Assembly: GCA_013399875.1 (NCBI GenBank) | Contig: VXAZ01008004.1 | Span: 1-64,000 of the forward strand | Reading direction: 5' to 3' | DNA from: Gymnorhina tibicen | Taxonomy: Eukaryota; Chordata; Aves; Passeriformes; Artamidae | Length of the DNA: 64,000 nucleotides | Shown: piece after piece, positions 61,206 to 64,000 of the stretch | How the letters are laid out: the number at the start of each line of letters is the position of its first letter | Position numbering within the stretch: position 1 is the first letter of the stretch | Notes under the pieces: generated by a model | What the model was told of the DNA's origin: nothing | What the model saw: the letters and a program-made list of their open reading frames with translations, nothing else | Databases searched by the model: none | Translations under genes and position numbers: made by a program

Positions 61206-64000
61206 AAGTTTTTCCTCCATGCTCTGTCCTCAAATTTGTTCTCAGAAACCTCCAAAAAGGCAAAACTTGGAACTCAATATATATAATTTTGATGACTATA
61301 GATTTTCTGTACCCAATATAATGAACTCCATATCTCATGACTGTTTATACTGCTGAACACTATAATGAACTGTTTCATTGCCTTTTTCCCCCTCTGTCAG
61401 ATAGCAGGTTAACCATGGAGCCAAAGGAAAGTTCAAACAAAGGTGAGAGCATACACAAAGAATAGAATCTATAATGCTCTAACTACACAGGAAGATCACA
61501 CTGAGGTTTTCAGAGAAGAGCTACACCCTAAGAAGATTTGCAAAGGAGATATTTTGATTAAAATTTTTCCTTCATTTATAGTTTGGAATTTTGAAACAAA
61601 TTCATTTGGTAAAAAAGGTAAATTTTTCTATCATCTGTGTAAAAATGTTAGCTGTAGAGATCAAAAGTGAAGGTATATATGAAAACAAAATTCATTATTA
61701 AAGACAAAATATTAATAATTTGTGGGGAAAGAGGATTGATAAACTCCTAACAGATCAGCAACTTTGTCTCTTGTGCATTTTCTGGACTTTTGTACATTTC
61801 TTCTAGTACAGACTGCTAAAGTGAAAGAAATTTTGGTATCTGTTAAAGTGAAATAGCATCATCTCCTTTAAAATAAGAGTTTTTCTCCAAAACTACTTCT
61901 GAAGATCAGCTGGAGAGGGTCCACAGCAGCTGAATTCAAGTAGCAAGTAAGAAGAAAATGAGGCCTTAAGCCCCTCTAACCTCCATTTAAAAGAAAATCT
62001 TTCCGTGGGGTGTTTATTCATTGTTTCATATGTAGATAATCCTTTGCAAATGGCAAAGAACTAGAAATTAGAAAAATAGTAAGCAATAATACCACTGGGA
62101 GTCATTTACTTGGGGTTCACTTACCTAAAATTACTACAATTATTAAATATGTTGGAAAGAAATAATGAAACACTACATTGCCTTCACAAAAATGTACAAA
62201 TCACATTTCCTCTTATAGGAATTGTTTGAGAGATATAAAAGACCATTATGTCACGATTCAGCAACAATTTACTTGCAATTTAATAGCAAATTAGATTCAC
62301 ACACTATCATTTATTGCCAAATGGATGGAAAAAAAAAAGAAAAGATAGTCTCTGTGTCCAGAGAGAGACTTTGCATTTGGCACATTTGCTGGTTTTTAAA
62401 TTAATGTGTTTTGTCAATAGTTTTCCTATGAGTATGTGATAGCCCAGTGATCTTCTGACTACTCTGGACTGCCCATGGCCATGTTGCCTTGCAATGTTTC
62501 TGTCACAGCAATGATGCCCAACAAGGTTGTAATGCTCTTCAGAAGAAGTTTTTCAGGAAGAGCTGTGCCGTACTAAAAAGCTTTGATTCATGCTGCGAAC
62601 TGGGGACACCGATATGAAATAAAATGTGACTGATGATCAGTCAGTGACCGTTTCCATAACCATTATGCCATCAGTAATTTATCAAGGTAGTATTCCTGAT
62701 GTTACACAGCTTGGATAACCAAGGGACAGAAATACATGCTGTGATTTTAAAATGCATTTCTAAGGATATTCCTTATGTATAATCTGCATAAGGATTCATA
62801 AGTTAAATAACCCATACCATACTCTGAGCAAATAAAGACCAGCCAGGACTGTAATAAATTTTGACAAAAATTTTCCCTAGAAAAAGGCGATATTTTCATT
62901 GCAACATTTAAATGAAAATTTTCTCATCAGATGGTTCATCATAATTTGCCAGTATGGTCTGAAACAAAATAACTTGCTGTGTAAAGCAATCTGTCAAGGA
63001 AACTGGTATTAACTCCACTAGATGCTTTGAAAATATGTCTATTTCCTCTTTCTGGGTTATTAAATATCAACCATAGCTCAGTGATTTTGGGTTTGCTTTT
63101 TATTTTGTTAGCACAAGAGAAAGACGCCATATATAAAAGCATCCAGTATTTGAAAAAAGTTCTCTAATGACATGCCCTTTTCTATACAAAAACACTTATG
63201 ACAAAATCATCTCTAAATTGCCACAGTTACCTTTATGTCGGGCATATGTAAAAGGCTAAAATACATACATATACAACATGGATGTGAACTAAGTCAGAAA
63301 GTACTCTTTTTGGTATTCACAACATCTAATTTATGCATTTAACTTCAGGTCTCTAAATAGGGAGCCAAGTTCTGCAGGCAGCATAGAAAGAGACAGGCTG
63401 TGCCATTGCACAGTGTAGCAATGGAATCAGCTCCTAGAGCAGCCTCCCTCTCTGCAATGACTATGGAGAGCTTAGTGAGACTAACTTACACACACATACC
63501 TTAAATTAGATACCTAAAGCAGATGGACTGAACACCTGTCTTTGTTTTCCACAGAATTTTTATTATATTTGGCTTTGCAGAAGGTCTTTTGCAATAGCAG
63601 AGGATTTTGCTGACCTGAACAAAGTACTAAAAATATTGCAACAGTGACCTGATATAGCTAAGCTCATCCCCAGAATTGTCTTTCTCTCCTTTTCATTTTC
63701 AGTATCCAAATGGCAAGTTCACACTTGAAAAAAAAGAATATCTTGCTTTGATCTGTAGTTTCTGAGCTGTCCCATTTCCACAAAATATATACCATTCTGT
63801 GGGTGCAATTTCAATGCACTATTCCAAAAACTTTGGCATAAAATCTAAATTAAAGAAAAATGAATGTTTTTTCTGGAATTAAAGCAATAGGAAAATAGAT
63901 ACTACAAAGCAATTTTCTCAAATGTTTTCCAGCTAAAATGAGGAAAACTATTCTATGATTTTACCTAAGAGTTGCAAGGTTTTAAACGAATATTTACAAG
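61206..64000. other. AT-rich non-coding DNA, no gene seen
   Basis: Nothing is recognised to the end of the window. Frames do not exceed 75 codons. Confidence 0.6.

Overview
The window reads as AT-rich nuclear DNA from a bird. The main evidence is three CR1 LINE remnants, one with an avian-type 3' region. Two solo long terminal repeats (LTRs) of endogenous retroviruses, weak CpG content outside one GC-rich island, and no bacterial-style gene packing agree with this. I cannot name the species. No protein-coding gene, tRNA, rRNA or CRISPR array can be supported. The longest open frames (up to about 214 codons) lie in the GC-rich island, in an LTR, or in low-complexity DNA, and none shows a domain I recognise. 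This is either a gene desert or the inside of very large introns.

Layout. 1-9604: AT-rich non-coding DNA with a purine-rich block near 4.4-5.0 kb and two GC-richer patches near 5.2 and 6.1 kb. 9605-10155: a 551-bp solo LTR on the minus strand with a 6-bp target-site duplication (TAAGAG). 10162-30221: mostly featureless, with microsatellites, a possible ERV-derived block near 20 kb and a short 11/12-bp tandem array at 22.5 kb. 30222-31968: a 5'-truncated, decayed CR1 on the minus strand. 32940-33490: the only CpG island, holding a 22-bp minisatellite. The island and its 3' flank (33057-33752) are repeated almost exactly at 33754-34447 across a single N, which looks like an assembly error rather than biology. 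34448-46806: low-complexity tracts, a possible LTR remnant near 39.6 kb, a purine-rich block, and a 117-bp tandem duplication at 43.15 kb. 46807-47260: an orphan piece of a CR1 endonuclease domain. 48428-48924: a second solo LTR on the minus strand with a 5-bp duplication (TCAGG). 49364-49400: a perfect 14-bp-arm hairpin. 51170-52220: an older CR1 copy on the plus strand. 52221-64000: AT-rich non-coding DNA with simple repeats.

Nothing here forms a working gene system. The content is a record of retrotransposition, LTR-LTR recombination and local duplication around one candidate promoter island. I found no convincing new system. The items most worth following up are the false duplication at the gap, the island as a possible promoter of an unannotated transcript, and the two LTRs defined here by their termini and target-site duplications.
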